Assembly: GCA_038213135.1 (NCBI GenBank)
Contig: JBBQTQ010000075.1
Span: forward strand, 1-14,186
DNA from: JBBQTQ01 sp038213135
GTDB taxonomy: Bacteria > Actinomycetota > Thermoleophilia > Gaiellales > Gaiellaceae
Length of the DNA stretch: 14,186 bases
Reading direction: 5' to 3'
The translations under genes were made by a program, and so were the position numbers. How positions within the stretch are numbered: position 1 is the stretch's first letter; each line of letters begins with the position of its first letter. The notes under the pieces were generated by a model. That model was given only the letters and a program-made list of their open reading frames with translations. It was not told the DNA's origin and did no database searches. This document shows positions 1-8,203 of this stretch, one piece after another.

Positions 1-756
1 CTCGAGATACGCGTTGAAGGCGAGCGCACGGCCGGCCAGCACGAGCATGACCACGTGAGCCACATCAACCTCGGCGGCGGCCCGGTAAGCGGTCCGGAAG
101 AACTCCCGTCCGCGCTCCTCCGTGAGACCCGAGGCGTCGGCGCGACCGCGCCAGCGCAGGTCGTGCAGGCGGATGCCTTCTGCGAGGGCGGGCTCGATCT
201 CCGCCCAGGTGCGGGCGTGCCTGATCTCGAGCTGGCCGAGCTCGGCCAGCCGGCGGCGCTTGCGCGCGTTGGTCTGGCGCGTCCGCGAGGACGCCTTGTC
301 GCGGTAGACGGCGTCCCAGCCGCGCGAGAGATCGACCACTGGCGCTTCGACGCGCTCGATCAGCGTGAGTCCTTCGGCGGCCGTGGCGATCCGGCTGCCG
401 GCCGGCAGGCCGAACAGGTCGACGGCGTCGAGCTCGCTTCGCGCGCGGTCGAGCAACTCCCGCGCTGTGGCGTGCGGTTCGTCCGGTGCCAGGAGAAGGT
501 CGGCGAGATGCGAGTGGCGGCCGCCGAGGAACTCGCCGACGCGCGCACCCATGTGCCGACGGACGAAGAGCGGCAATGCGCCGACGAGCCGCCCGTCCCG
601 CCGGGCGACATAGACGGCGAGCTCGGCGCCCTCGCCGTAGCAACGCCACCATTCGCACAGCCAGCCGTGGAGCAGGAAGGGGCTCGGCCGCGGCATCGCG
701 CGGACGAGCTCGTCCCAGCCGGCGGCGTCCTCGAGCCGTTCGAGGCGCTCGATCAC
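1..756 (-). CDS. GNAT acetyltransferase-like protein, CelD/BcsL type (partial, C-terminus cut off)
   Basis: The minus-strand frame stays open for 252 codons, from a GTG at 756 to the window edge, so the C-terminus is missing. The N-terminus (IERLERLEDAAGWDELV, then PFLLHGWLCEWWRCYG and RRDGRLVGALPLFVRR) is typical of the CelD/BcsL-like acetyltransferase family (Acetyltransf_6), which is often found in exopolysaccharide clusters. A basic stretch around residues 150-165 (SRTRQTNARKRRRL) precedes the second half of the fold, as is usual in this family. The GTG start overlaps the TGA of the upstream ligase/Ig fusion gene by 4 bp (GTGA), which implies translational coupling as the last visible gene of the polysaccharide operon. 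The substrate is unknown. The context suggests modification of a surface glycan or its precursor, but the family also includes FemAB-like aminoacyl transferases. The family call is good; the function is inferred. Confidence 0.8.
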   Translation of the reverse strand, partial: MIERLERLEDAAGWDELVRAMPRPSPFLLHGWLCEWWRCYGEGAELAVYVARRDGRLVGALPLFVRRHMGARVGEFLGGRHSHLADLLLAPDEPHATARELLDRARSELDAVDLFGLPAGSRIATAAEGLTLIERVEAPVVDLSRGWDAVYRDKASSRTRQTNARKRRRLAELGQLEIRHARTWAEIEPALAEGIRLHDLRWRGRADASGLTEERGREFFRTAYRAAAEVDVAHVVMLVLAGRALAFNAYLE

Positions 757-3700
757 GGCTTGAACAAGTCGCCGAAGGTTTCCCAGACGAGCGGCCAGAA
801 GCCGTCCGGGATCGTCCCGTCCGGCCGGGCCACGCTGCGGAGGGAGTAGAGCAGCGCTTCGCGCTCGTCGTGGCGAGGGTCGTCTGCGTTCTCACGGGCG
901 AGCCGCTCGAGCTGCCAGAGCGTGGCGCCTTCGACTGCGCGCGGAGTGACGTCGAGGATGGGCTGGGGCGGCGCGGGGACCGGCGCGGGCGCGATGACGA
1001 CAGGCGGCGCAACAGGCGCGACAGGGTTGTTGGCGACACGCACGTCGAAAGGCACGCCGAAGGTAGTGTTGCCGACGCGGTCGCGGGCGACACAGCGCAG
1101 CTTGTAGGGGCCGTCCGCAAGCTCGCGTGTGTCCCAGGCGGTGTTGTACGGCGGCACGGTCATGCTCGCGAGCTCCGACCAGGTCTCGGCGTCCTCCGAG
1201 CATTCGAAGCGAACGCCGATGACGCCGGAACCCTCGTCGCGCGCGTGCGCCTCGAGCGTGACGATCCCGCTCAGCTCGGCCCCGACTTCGGGCAGGCGCA
1301 GGTCCACTTCGGGCGGCGTCCGGTCGAGCTGCACGGCGACCGGCTCGCTCGCCCCGAGGTTGCCGACCTGGTCGGCGGCAACCGCGCGCAGGAGGTAGCG
1401 GCCATCCTCGAGGCCGTCCGGCTCCCAGAGCGCCGACCCCGGCCCGGAAGGGACATGCGTGCTGACGACGGGTCGCCAGGTCTGGCCGTCGGGTGAGAAC
1501 TGGAAGAGGATCGACTTGAGGCCGGAACCCTCGTCGGACGCGTTCGCGGTGAGGACGATCTCCTCGCGCAGCCACGCTCCCTGCTTCGGCTCGCTCAGCA
1601 CGATCCAGGGCGCCGTGTTGTCGACCTTGACGCCTCGCGCCGGTCGCGAAGCATCCACGTGGCCGTTCTTGCCGACGATCGCGCGGAGGTCGTAAGGGCC
1701 GTCCGGCAGGCTGTCGGTCTCGAGTGCGATCCCGTAGGGCGGCTGCTCGACGCGCGCGAGCGCGCGCCACTCGAAGCTCTCCGCCGGCGCGGCCTGGAAC
1801 TCGACCCAGTCGGGTACGAACCCCTCGCGCAGGGTGACGCGGAGCTCTGCGCGGCCGGTCAGTGTCGCGGGCACCTCGGCCAGCCGGATCGCCGGATCCA
1901 CGCGTTCGACACGCACCGTGACCGCCTTGCTCGTGCTCTCGTTGCCGGCCTCGTCGAGCGCCACCGCCCGCAGACGGTAGTGGCCCTCCTCGAGCCCAGT
2001 CGGATCCCAGGCTGCCTCGTACGGAGCCGAGGAGACAGTCCTGATCTCGACCCATTCCTCGCCGAGCGAATACTCGAGCCGGAGGCTCGCAACCCCGGAG
2101 GAGGCATCGCGGGCGCTCACCTTCACCTCGACCGGCCCGAGCAGGACGGCCTCGTCCACGGGCGCCTCGATGCCGACGACGGGTGGCGTGTTGTCGAGGG
2201 TTACCGAGATCTCGGGGCTCGACACGCGGCGCCCTGCCACGTCGACGGTCACCGCGCGCAAGCGCCACTGGCCGTCGCCGTGCTCGGTCGTGTCCCAGAG
2301 CGCGCCGTGCGACTCGTCGCCGCTCCAAGAGCCGCGCTGGGCCGAGGCGACCTCAACCCGCTCCGGCCCGCCCCTGTGCTCGGCCTCGAGCGTCGAGCGA
2401 AGCTGCTCGGCCCGCTCACGAGAGCGGACGAGGCCGACGTGGCGGCGGCGGGCGGTGACCCCGCGCGAGACGAGATAGACGTCGTACGCATCGTCCCCCT
2501 CGGCGGGGCCGATCTCGATCCAGGCGCGTCCGTCGAACGAGCACTCGACGTGGAGCGACTCGACGTTCCAGCCGGTCTCCGCGGCCACGGCCTCGACGCG
2601 CACGCGGCCGCCGAGCATCGCGCCAGGCGGCGGTGAGGTGACGGCGCCGTTGATGCTCCGCGCGGTGCGCCGACCGGGCGCCTGATGAGCTGGGCCGGGA
2701 GGCGGCGTCGGAAGAACGGGACTCTTGCCTCGGCGACGGAAACCGAGCCGACCGGAAGCAGGCTCGAGCGACTCGCCGACGCCGATCCCGAAGCCTGCTG
2801 CGAGCCAGAGGACCCCGACGTTCTCCAGAGAACCCGACACCATCGCGTTGACGATCGACATCGAGAGCAACGCCAACACGAACGCTGCGCGAGTGCGAGC
2901 GTCCCCGGTCTGCTGCCTGAAGACGCGCAGCGGAGCCCGGATGACGAGCACGAGGAACGCGACGACGAAAACGAGCCCGAGCAAGCCGTACTCGGCGGCC
3001 GCCTCGAGCACGATGTTGTGCGGATAGATGTCGCCCTGCAGGCCGGGAAAGCTTCCGGTGCCGATTCCAAGCAAGGGATGGCTCGCGAAGGCGTGCCAGG
3101 CCTCGCTGAAGAGCTGGAACCGGCCGTTGGAATCGAGCCCGCCCTGGGCCGAGGTGCCTCCGCCAAGGATGACCGAGAGCGAGCGCGAAAGCGCATGCCC
3201 GGGCACGAGCGCCGGCACGATCAGAGCGGCCGCGAGGCCCGCTCCCGCAATCAGGACCAGTCGCTTCCGGATGGCGGCGTTGCGAGCGACGAGCGCGACC
3301 AGCACTAGCCCACCGACCACGAGCCCGAGCGTCGGCCCGCGCGAGCCCGCTGCGAGCAGGGCGACCGCGAGGATCGGCGTCGCGACGAGGGCGATCACCC
3401 GCCGCCAGGCCGGTCCATTCGAGAGGATCAGGAAGACGCCGAACAGCAGTCCGAGGGCCGCCCAGCGGCCGAGCTCGATCGGGTTCGCGTCGGCGAAGAG
3501 GGCGAGGCGTCCGGCATCGACGCTGGTGGCGGTGCCCTTGATGATGCTGTTGACGAGCACCAGACCGCTGGCCAGCGAGACGACCACGAAAAGAGCGAGG
3601 AAGAGATCGAAGTCCTTCCGCCGCTTCGCAATGAAGATGCCCGCGAAGAGCGAGACGACCGCTTTCGCGATGAAGAGCTGCAGCTTGTAGCTCCCGTAAC

Positions 3701-4109
3701 TCGGAACGAGCGAGCTGCCGAGCCGCGCGGTCATCAACGCGACCAACGCGAATGTCACGAGGACGGGACCCGAAATCAGCTGCGAGAGCGGGAACGCGCC
3801 GGCGTCGCCCATCAGCGCGATCAGGAGAGCAACCACCGTCCAGCCGACGGTGAGATAGATCGTCCACTTGGCGGGAAGCGGGTTGGAGCCCTTCACCCCC
3901 ACGATCACGTCCGGAACACCCGCCAGCGCGACCGGGATCGCGACGGACTTCGACGCGAGCCAGACGAGCACGGCGGCCCCGGCGACGAGGATGCCGAGCT
4001 TGGGGCTCACCATCAGCAAGGGCGCTGTTGCAAGCGGCCCGAGTAGTGCCCCGCCGAAGAGCACGATCCGAGAGCGGGTGTTCAGCCCCATGCCCTCTGT
4101 AATCGGCAT
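753..4109 (-). CDS. O-antigen ligase/polymerase-type membrane protein fused to Ig-like repeats
   Basis: Residue numbers here count from a possible TTG start at 4127 (1124 aa). Residues 20-452 are a multi-pass membrane domain with about 12-13 hydrophobic segments. It carries Wzy_C (O-antigen ligase/polymerase) hallmarks: GSRGPTLGL (261-269), a large loop with NGRFQLFSEAWHAFASHPLLG (334-354), and PHNIVLEAAAEYGLLGL (369-385). After a basic/proline linker come about five Ig-like units: ~495-645, 646-742, 745-836, 838-936 and 937-1031. Boundaries resemble DNTPPV or DRTPPE, and units end in motifs such as GxYxLRAVAxDxAGN. A proline-rich spacer (1035-1057) and a WQLERL...FGDLF tail finish the protein. 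It probably polymerises or ligates lipid-linked glycan at the membrane. The start is uncertain: TTG 4127, ATG 4109 and ATG 4091 are all possible and none has an ideal ribosome site. It lies 45 bp after the acyltransferase gene and overlaps the GNAT gene by 4 bp. Confidence 0.85.
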   Translation of the reverse strand: MPITEGMGLNTRSRIVLFGGALLGPLATAPLLMVSPKLGILVAGAAVLVWLASKSVAIPVALAGVPDVIVGVKGSNPLPAKWTIYLTVGWTVVALLIALMGDAGAFPLSQLISGPVLVTFALVALMTARLGSSLVPSYGSYKLQLFIAKAVVSLFAGIFIAKRRKDFDLFLALFVVVSLASGLVLVNSIIKGTATSVDAGRLALFADANPIELGRWAALGLLFGVFLILSNGPAWRRVIALVATPILAVALLAAGSRGPTLGLVVGGLVLVALVARNAAIRKRLVLIAGAGLAAALIVPALVPGHALSRSLSVILGGGTSAQGGLDSNGRFQLFSEAWHAFASHPLLGIGTGSFPGLQGDIYPHNIVLEAAAEYGLLGLVFVVAFLVLVIRAPLRVFRQQTGDARTRAAFVLALLSMSIVNAMVSGSLENVGVLWLAAGFGIGVGESLEPASGRLGFRRRGKSPVLPTPPPGPAHQAPGRRTARSINGAVTSPPPGAMLGGRVRVEAVAAETGWNVESLHVECSFDGRAWIEIGPAEGDDAYDVYLVSRGVTARRRHVGLVRSRERAEQLRSTLEAEHRGGPERVEVASAQRGSWSGDESHGALWDTTEHGDGQWRLRAVTVDVAGRRVSSPEISVTLDNTPPVVGIEAPVDEAVLLGPVEVKVSARDASSGVASLRLEYSLGEEWVEIRTVSSAPYEAAWDPTGLEEGHYRLRAVALDEAGNESTSKAVTVRVERVDPAIRLAEVPATLTGRAELRVTLREGFVPDWVEFQAAPAESFEWRALARVEQPPYGIALETDSLPDGPYDLRAIVGKNGHVDASRPARGVKVDNTAPWIVLSEPKQGAWLREEIVLTANASDEGSGLKSILFQFSPDGQTWRPVVSTHVPSGPGSALWEPDGLEDGRYLLRAVAADQVGNLGASEPVAVQLDRTPPEVDLRLPEVGAELSGIVTLEAHARDEGSGVIGVRFECSEDAETWSELASMTVPPYNTAWDTRELADGPYKLRCVARDRVGNTTFGVPFDVRVANNPVAPVAPPVVIAPAPVPAPPQPILDVTPRAVEGATLWQLERLARENADDPRHDEREALLYSLRSVARPDGTIPDGFWPLVWETFGDLFKP

Positions 4110-4154
4110 TCTGGGCGGCCGGCTCAAGGATTCCGCGCAGCGCGCGGAAGTCGC

Positions 4155-5333
4155 TCAGACGGAGGCGGGCTGGGTCTGCGCGCTGGTCGGCCGGACAGCC
4201 GCGAGTCGCCCGTCGATCGGAGGCTCGCTCCGGGCTCGAGGCCGGAGATAGGCCTCGGCCGGTCGCTCGACGAAGGTGAAGAGCAACCCTGAAAGCGCAA
4301 CGCAGGCAAGGAGCGTCCCGAGCTCGATCGCAAGCCCGCCGAGCAGCGAAAGATCGGCCGGAACGACCAGCACGAGGAAGCGAATGACGAGCAGGTGCGA
4401 GAGGTAAAGAGCAAACGACCAGTGGCCCAGGCGAACCAGCAGGCCGCTGCGAAGCAGGCTGGGCCGTCCCTCGAGATCGCTCGCCGCCGCCGCCGCGATC
4501 AGAAGCGCGAACGCGGGCAGCGTGACCAGGCCAGCCACGTCGGCGGGCAGGCTGTGGTACGGCACGTGAGCGAAGAGGCCGGAGTGATGCCCGAGGTCCG
4601 CGTTGACCGTGGAAACGGCGACGTACGCGGCAAGCGCCACCGCAAGCGCCGTCGGCAGCGATAGCGGGGGCCGCCACCCGTTCCTGACCGCCTGCGCCAG
4701 CCCGACGCCGATCGCGAACTCCGCGACCCTGACGAGCGGGTTGGTGTACAGGGCAACCCCGCTCTGCAACGGCCAGAGCACGTTCACGAGCGCGGTCAGC
4801 GTCACGAGCAGCGCCAGCAGCAGCGCAAGGAGTCGCCCCAGAGTCCGGTTGGTCAAGCCACGCGCAACGGGTGCCAAGAACGGGAGCAGCGCGTAGAAGA
4901 ACGCCTCGCAGGACAGCGACCAACTCGGCCCGTTCATCCCGAACTCGTAGCGCTGGCTCGGCACCCAGGCCTGCACCAACCCGAGAGCCGCGAACAGGAC
5001 CGCCCAGCTCCACCCCACCGCACCGAGCACGACCAGTGGAATCGCGACGAGCGTCATCAGCAGATGCAGGGGGTAGACGCGCGCAAAGCGGTGCCAGTAG
5101 AAGCGCCGCCGCGCGAGGCCCGGCTTGTACGACCAGGTCAGCACGAAACCGGAGAGCACGAAGAAGAAGGAGACGCCCACGCCGCCGAGCGAGCTGAGCG
5201 CGGAGAGCACCGGAATCCGTGCGAGGTGCGCGGTCGTCAGCGAGTGGTAGAGGACGACGAGAAGCGCGGCGAAGAACCGGAGCCCCGTCAGCGATTCCAG
5301 CCGTAGCCGAGAGGCCTCCGGAGAATCTCCCAT
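4155..5333 (-). CDS. Acyltransferase 3 family membrane protein (OafA/YrhL-like)
   Basis: This 392-aa integral membrane protein opens with LRLESLTGLRFFAALLVVLYH. The Arg19 and His30 positions correspond to the conserved RxxA...H region of acyltransferase-3 proteins. Further family marks are GGVGVSFFFVLSGFVL (50-65), FYWHRFARVYPLH (78-90), NGPSWSLSCEAFFYALLPF (134-152) and FVERP near 354-358 at the end of the last membrane segment. The C-terminal ~35 residues are hydrophilic and there is no SGNH domain, so it is the short stand-alone form. The family moves acyl groups, usually acetyl, across the membrane onto sugars of surface polysaccharides, peptidoglycan or small molecules. The ATG lies 9 bp after the stop of the upstream kinase gene, and the ligase/Ig gene follows 27-63 bp later depending on its start. 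O-acetylation of the polymer made by this cluster is inferred from context. Confidence 0.92.
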   Translation of the reverse strand: MGDSPEASRLRLESLTGLRFFAALLVVLYHSLTTAHLARIPVLSALSSLGGVGVSFFFVLSGFVLTWSYKPGLARRRFYWHRFARVYPLHLLMTLVAIPLVVLGAVGWSWAVLFAALGLVQAWVPSQRYEFGMNGPSWSLSCEAFFYALLPFLAPVARGLTNRTLGRLLALLLALLVTLTALVNVLWPLQSGVALYTNPLVRVAEFAIGVGLAQAVRNGWRPPLSLPTALAVALAAYVAVSTVNADLGHHSGLFAHVPYHSLPADVAGLVTLPAFALLIAAAAASDLEGRPSLLRSGLLVRLGHWSFALYLSHLLVIRFLVLVVPADLSLLGGLAIELGTLLACVALSGLLFTFVERPAEAYLRPRARSEPPIDGRLAAVRPTSAQTQPASV

Positions 5334-5342
5334 CGCGCTTCG

Positions 5343-6839
5343 CTACGCCGTGATGCTGTCGCGACTTTGGACGGCGACCGGGTAGTAGGTCTCGTCGATC
5401 AGCTGCGGGCGCAGCAGTACGAGGCCGACGGTCGGCGTCGGGCTGTGCCGGAGGTTCGCGACGGCGCCCGGCAGGTCGGCGCGTGAGGTTACGCCGATGC
5501 GGCCGACGAGCGCGACGCCGTCGGAGACCGCCGCGAGGATCGACGCGTCGGCGAGGTGGGCCACCGGCGGCGAGTCGAAGATGACGAGCGTGTGCTCCTC
5601 GCGCATCTGGGCGACGACCTCGCGCATCCGGACGCTCGTGAGCAAGCTCGGTGGGTTCGGCGGCGTCGGCCCGGCGGGCAGCAGGTAGAGACCGGGCTCG
5701 ATCTCGAGGATCGCCTCGTCCAGGGAGCTCGTGCCCACGATCACGCTCGTCAGGCCGGGCATCGCTCGGGCACCGAAGTTGGTCGAGAGCGAGGCCGTTC
5801 GCACGTCGCCGTCGACGATCAGCACGCTCATGCCGCCGCGCACGGCCGCGTAGGCCAGCCCCTCGACGGTCGACGTCTTGCCCTCGCCCGGGTTGAAGCT
5901 CGTGAAGGTGATCACCTGCAGCGCCTGGTCCATCGAGATGAAGGCGAGGTTCGCGCGCAGGATGTCGTAGGCCTCGCCGACGACCGGATCGTCCGGCGCG
6001 AAACGCTTGCGGAGCGGGATCGCCGCGAGCACGGGAACGCCGAGCAGCTCCTCCGCCTCTTCCGCCGTGTGCAGGCCCCGATCGAGGCGCGAGCGCAGCC
6101 AGGCCAGGCCGACTCCGAGCAGGAGGCCTAGCAGCACGCCGGCGAGGATGTTCAGGATCGGACGCGGCTTGACCGGCGCAGAGGACGCCGTCGGGGGCGC
6201 GGTCAGCGTGACGCTGTTCGCCTGCGCGATCCCGCTTGCTTCGATCTGGGCGAGCTGCTGCGTGAGCGCCGCGCGGGCCAACCGGAGGGACTGCGAACGT
6301 TCGGCATCGGAGCTGCCGAGCGACGCGAGCTCGCCGGTCAGCTGGGAGATCTGCGCTTCGATCTGGCTCTTCTGGGCGGCAGCCCGCTTGGCTGCGTCCG
6401 TGGCGACCGACTTCACGAACGCGTTCGCGACGTCGCTGTCGAGCAAGCGTGCGAGATCTGGCGAGGCCTCCTCGGCGGTGATCTTGATCAGCGCCGTGTC
6501 CTTGATCGCCGATGCGGTGATCGCGTTCTCGAGCGTGCCGAGCGTGTAGACGCCGTGCCCGACCTGCGGCCGGATCTCCGACAGGAAGTTGCGGTCCCTG
6601 ATCAGGGTCGCGTACTCGGTGGCGAGGGTCTGCGCCGCCTGGAGGCCCTGGTTCTGGTCGCCGCCGGTCTGCTGGGTGCCGCTCGGCGAGGAGGCGACCT
6701 GGATGATCGCGCTCGCCGCGTAGACCTTCTTCGAGTGCTGCGTGATGAAGACCGCGAGCGCGACGGACAGCGTCAGGCTCAGAGCGATCAGCCACTTGCC
6801 ACCCCAGAGGATCGTTCCGATCCGCTGCTGATCGTTCAC
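5343..6839 (-). CDS. Wzz/BY-kinase-type polysaccharide co-polymerase with cytoplasmic P-loop domain
   Basis: This 498-aa protein has Wzz-type architecture: a membrane segment near residues 14-33, an extracytoplasmic region with an Ala/Gln-rich probable coiled coil (about 150-200), and a second membrane segment near 228-248. A BY-kinase/CpsD domain follows. It has a Walker A motif SFNPGEGKTST (314-324), Walker A' LIVDGDVR (340-347) keeping the DxD pattern, and Walker B LVIFDSPP (418-425). Such proteins set polymer chain length and regulate export through ATP-dependent tyrosine autophosphorylation. The C-terminal Tyr cluster usual for autophosphorylation is reduced to Tyr485-Tyr486, so the kinase mechanism is uncertain. 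It starts with GTG only 2 bp after the lysS stop. An AAGGAG inside the lysS tail (6856-6851) lies 11 nt before that GTG and can serve as its ribosome site. Confidence is high for the family and moderate for kinase activity. Confidence 0.92.
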   Translation of the reverse strand: MNDQQRIGTILWGGKWLIALSLTLSVALAVFITQHSKKVYAASAIIQVASSPSGTQQTGGDQNQGLQAAQTLATEYATLIRDRNFLSEIRPQVGHGVYTLGTLENAITASAIKDTALIKITAEEASPDLARLLDSDVANAFVKSVATDAAKRAAAQKSQIEAQISQLTGELASLGSSDAERSQSLRLARAALTQQLAQIEASGIAQANSVTLTAPPTASSAPVKPRPILNILAGVLLGLLLGVGLAWLRSRLDRGLHTAEEAEELLGVPVLAAIPLRKRFAPDDPVVGEAYDILRANLAFISMDQALQVITFTSFNPGEGKTSTVEGLAYAAVRGGMSVLIVDGDVRTASLSTNFGARAMPGLTSVIVGTSSLDEAILEIEPGLYLLPAGPTPPNPPSLLTSVRMREVVAQMREEHTLVIFDSPPVAHLADASILAAVSDGVALVGRIGVTSRADLPGAVANLRHSPTPTVGLVLLRPQLIDETYYPVAVQSRDSITA

Positions 6840-6841
6840 GG

Positions 6842-8203
6842 CTAGTGCTTCTCCTTCAGCGCGGGGAAGAGCAGCACGTCACGGATCGACTCGCGGCCGG
6901 TGAAGACCATCGCCAGCCGGTCGATCCCGAGGCCCAACCCGCCGGTGGGCGGCATTCCGTACGACAGCGCCTCGACGTAGTCGGGGTCGCCTTGCTCGCC
7001 GCCGATCAGCTCGGCCTGCATCGCGAAGCGCTCGGCCTGCTCCTCGGAGTCGTTCAGCTCGGAGAAGGCGTTGCCGAGCTCCATGCCGGCTACGAAGTAC
7101 TCGAAGCGCTCGGTGAAGGCGGGATCGTCGTCGGTCGCGCGCGCAAACGGCGACAGCTCAACCGGATAGTCGTGGACGATCGTCGGCTGGATCAGGCTCG
7201 GTTCGACGAAGTGCGAGAAGGCGTGGTCGACGAGCTGCGCCCAGTCCTTGTCCTGGGTCGTATCGACCTTTCTGGCGTTCAGCAGCGAGCGAAGCTCGTC
7301 AGGGTCGCGCGTCCAGAGGTCGTGCGCCTCGAGCGACTCGACGAAGCGGATCTCGTTCCAGCTCGCGAGGTCCACCTCGTGACCCCGGAACTCGGTCCGC
7401 GTCGTGCCCAGGGTCTCGGTGGCGACGTGCGCCAGAAGCTCTTTGATGCGAGCCATCGTGTCCCTGTAATCGGCATACGCCTCGTACCACTCAAGCATTG
7501 TGAATTCGGGGTTGTGCTTGAACGAGACGCCCTCGTTGCGGAAGTCCTTGCCGATCTCGTACACACGCTCCAATCCGCCCACGATCAGGCGCTTCAGATA
7601 GAGCTCAGTGGCGATGCGCAGGTAGTAGTCGGCGTCCAGCGCGTTGTAGCGCGTGACGAAGGGATCGGCGAACGCGCCGCCGTATCTGGGCTGGAGGACG
7701 GGCGTCTCGACCTCGAGGAACCCGTTCGCGTCGAGATAGCCGCGGATCGCCGTAACCATTCGGGTTCTGATCTCGAAGTCGCGCCGTGTGTCCTCGTTCA
7801 TCAGCAGGTCGAGGTAGCGCTTGCGGTGGCGTTGCTCGACGTCTGTGAGGCCGTGGAAGGTGTCGGGCAGCGGCCGGCGGATCTTGGCGAGCAGCAGCAG
7901 CTCCTCGACGTTCAGCGAGGGTTCGCCGCGTCTCGTGCGCGCGGGAGACCCGGTCGCGCCGACGATGTCCCCGAGGTCGACGTCGATCTCACCCGTCTTT
8001 TCCGTCTCGCAGAGCAGCTGGATGCGTCCCGAGCGGTCGACGAGGTCGAGGAAGACGAGCTTCCCCATGTCGCGGCGAGCCATGACGCGGCCGGCGAGCC
8101 GGTGCTTCTCGTCGGAGGTCTGGCCCGGGTCGAGCGGCTCGGTCGCGGCGCGGACGGCAGCGACCTCGTCGCGGTCGGGAAAGCGTTTGGGGGCGTGAGG
8201 CAT
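6842..8203 (-). CDS. lysS: Lysyl-tRNA synthetase, class II
   Basis: This 453-aa cytoplasmic enzyme charges tRNA-Lys with lysine using ATP. Residues ~34-95 form the OB-fold anticodon-binding domain (RLAGRVMARRDMGKLVFLDL). The class II catalytic core follows. Motif 1 lies around FLEVETPVLQPRYGGAFADPF (162-182). The LYLRIATELYLKRL-type stretch is at 193-206, motif 2 is FRNEGVSFKHNPEFTMLEWY (221-240), and motif 3 is GLGLGIDRLAMVFTGRESIRD (422-442). At 453 aa it is somewhat shorter than the common ~490-510 aa because the N-terminal extension is short. The ATG at 8203 has no Shine-Dalgarno sequence. A TAGCCT hexamer 6 nt upstream could be a -10 box for a leaderless transcript, but no good -35 accompanies it. 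The gene is joined to the glycan genes downstream by a 2-bp gap, which is an unusual partner set for a synthetase. Confidence 0.97.
   Translation of the reverse strand: MPHAPKRFPDRDEVAAVRAATEPLDPGQTSDEKHRLAGRVMARRDMGKLVFLDLVDRSGRIQLLCETEKTGEIDVDLGDIVGATGSPARTRRGEPSLNVEELLLLAKIRRPLPDTFHGLTDVEQRHRKRYLDLLMNEDTRRDFEIRTRMVTAIRGYLDANGFLEVETPVLQPRYGGAFADPFVTRYNALDADYYLRIATELYLKRLIVGGLERVYEIGKDFRNEGVSFKHNPEFTMLEWYEAYADYRDTMARIKELLAHVATETLGTTRTEFRGHEVDLASWNEIRFVESLEAHDLWTRDPDELRSLLNARKVDTTQDKDWAQLVDHAFSHFVEPSLIQPTIVHDYPVELSPFARATDDDPAFTERFEYFVAGMELGNAFSELNDSEEQAERFAMQAELIGGEQGDPDYVEALSYGMPPTGGLGLGIDRLAMVFTGRESIRDVLLFPALKEKH

Noticed and set aside
55..849. Plus-strand open frame opposite the GNAT gene
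   Set aside because: Antisense shadow: the minus strand encodes a recognisable CelD/BcsL-type protein there, and the plus product has no domain or ribosome site.
2416..6795. Very long minus-strand open frame (about 1459 codons) crossing several genes
   Set aside because: It is the alternate frame of three clearly recognised genes; its product is Arg/Ala/Gly/Pro-rich with no domain, as expected of GC-rich shadow frames.
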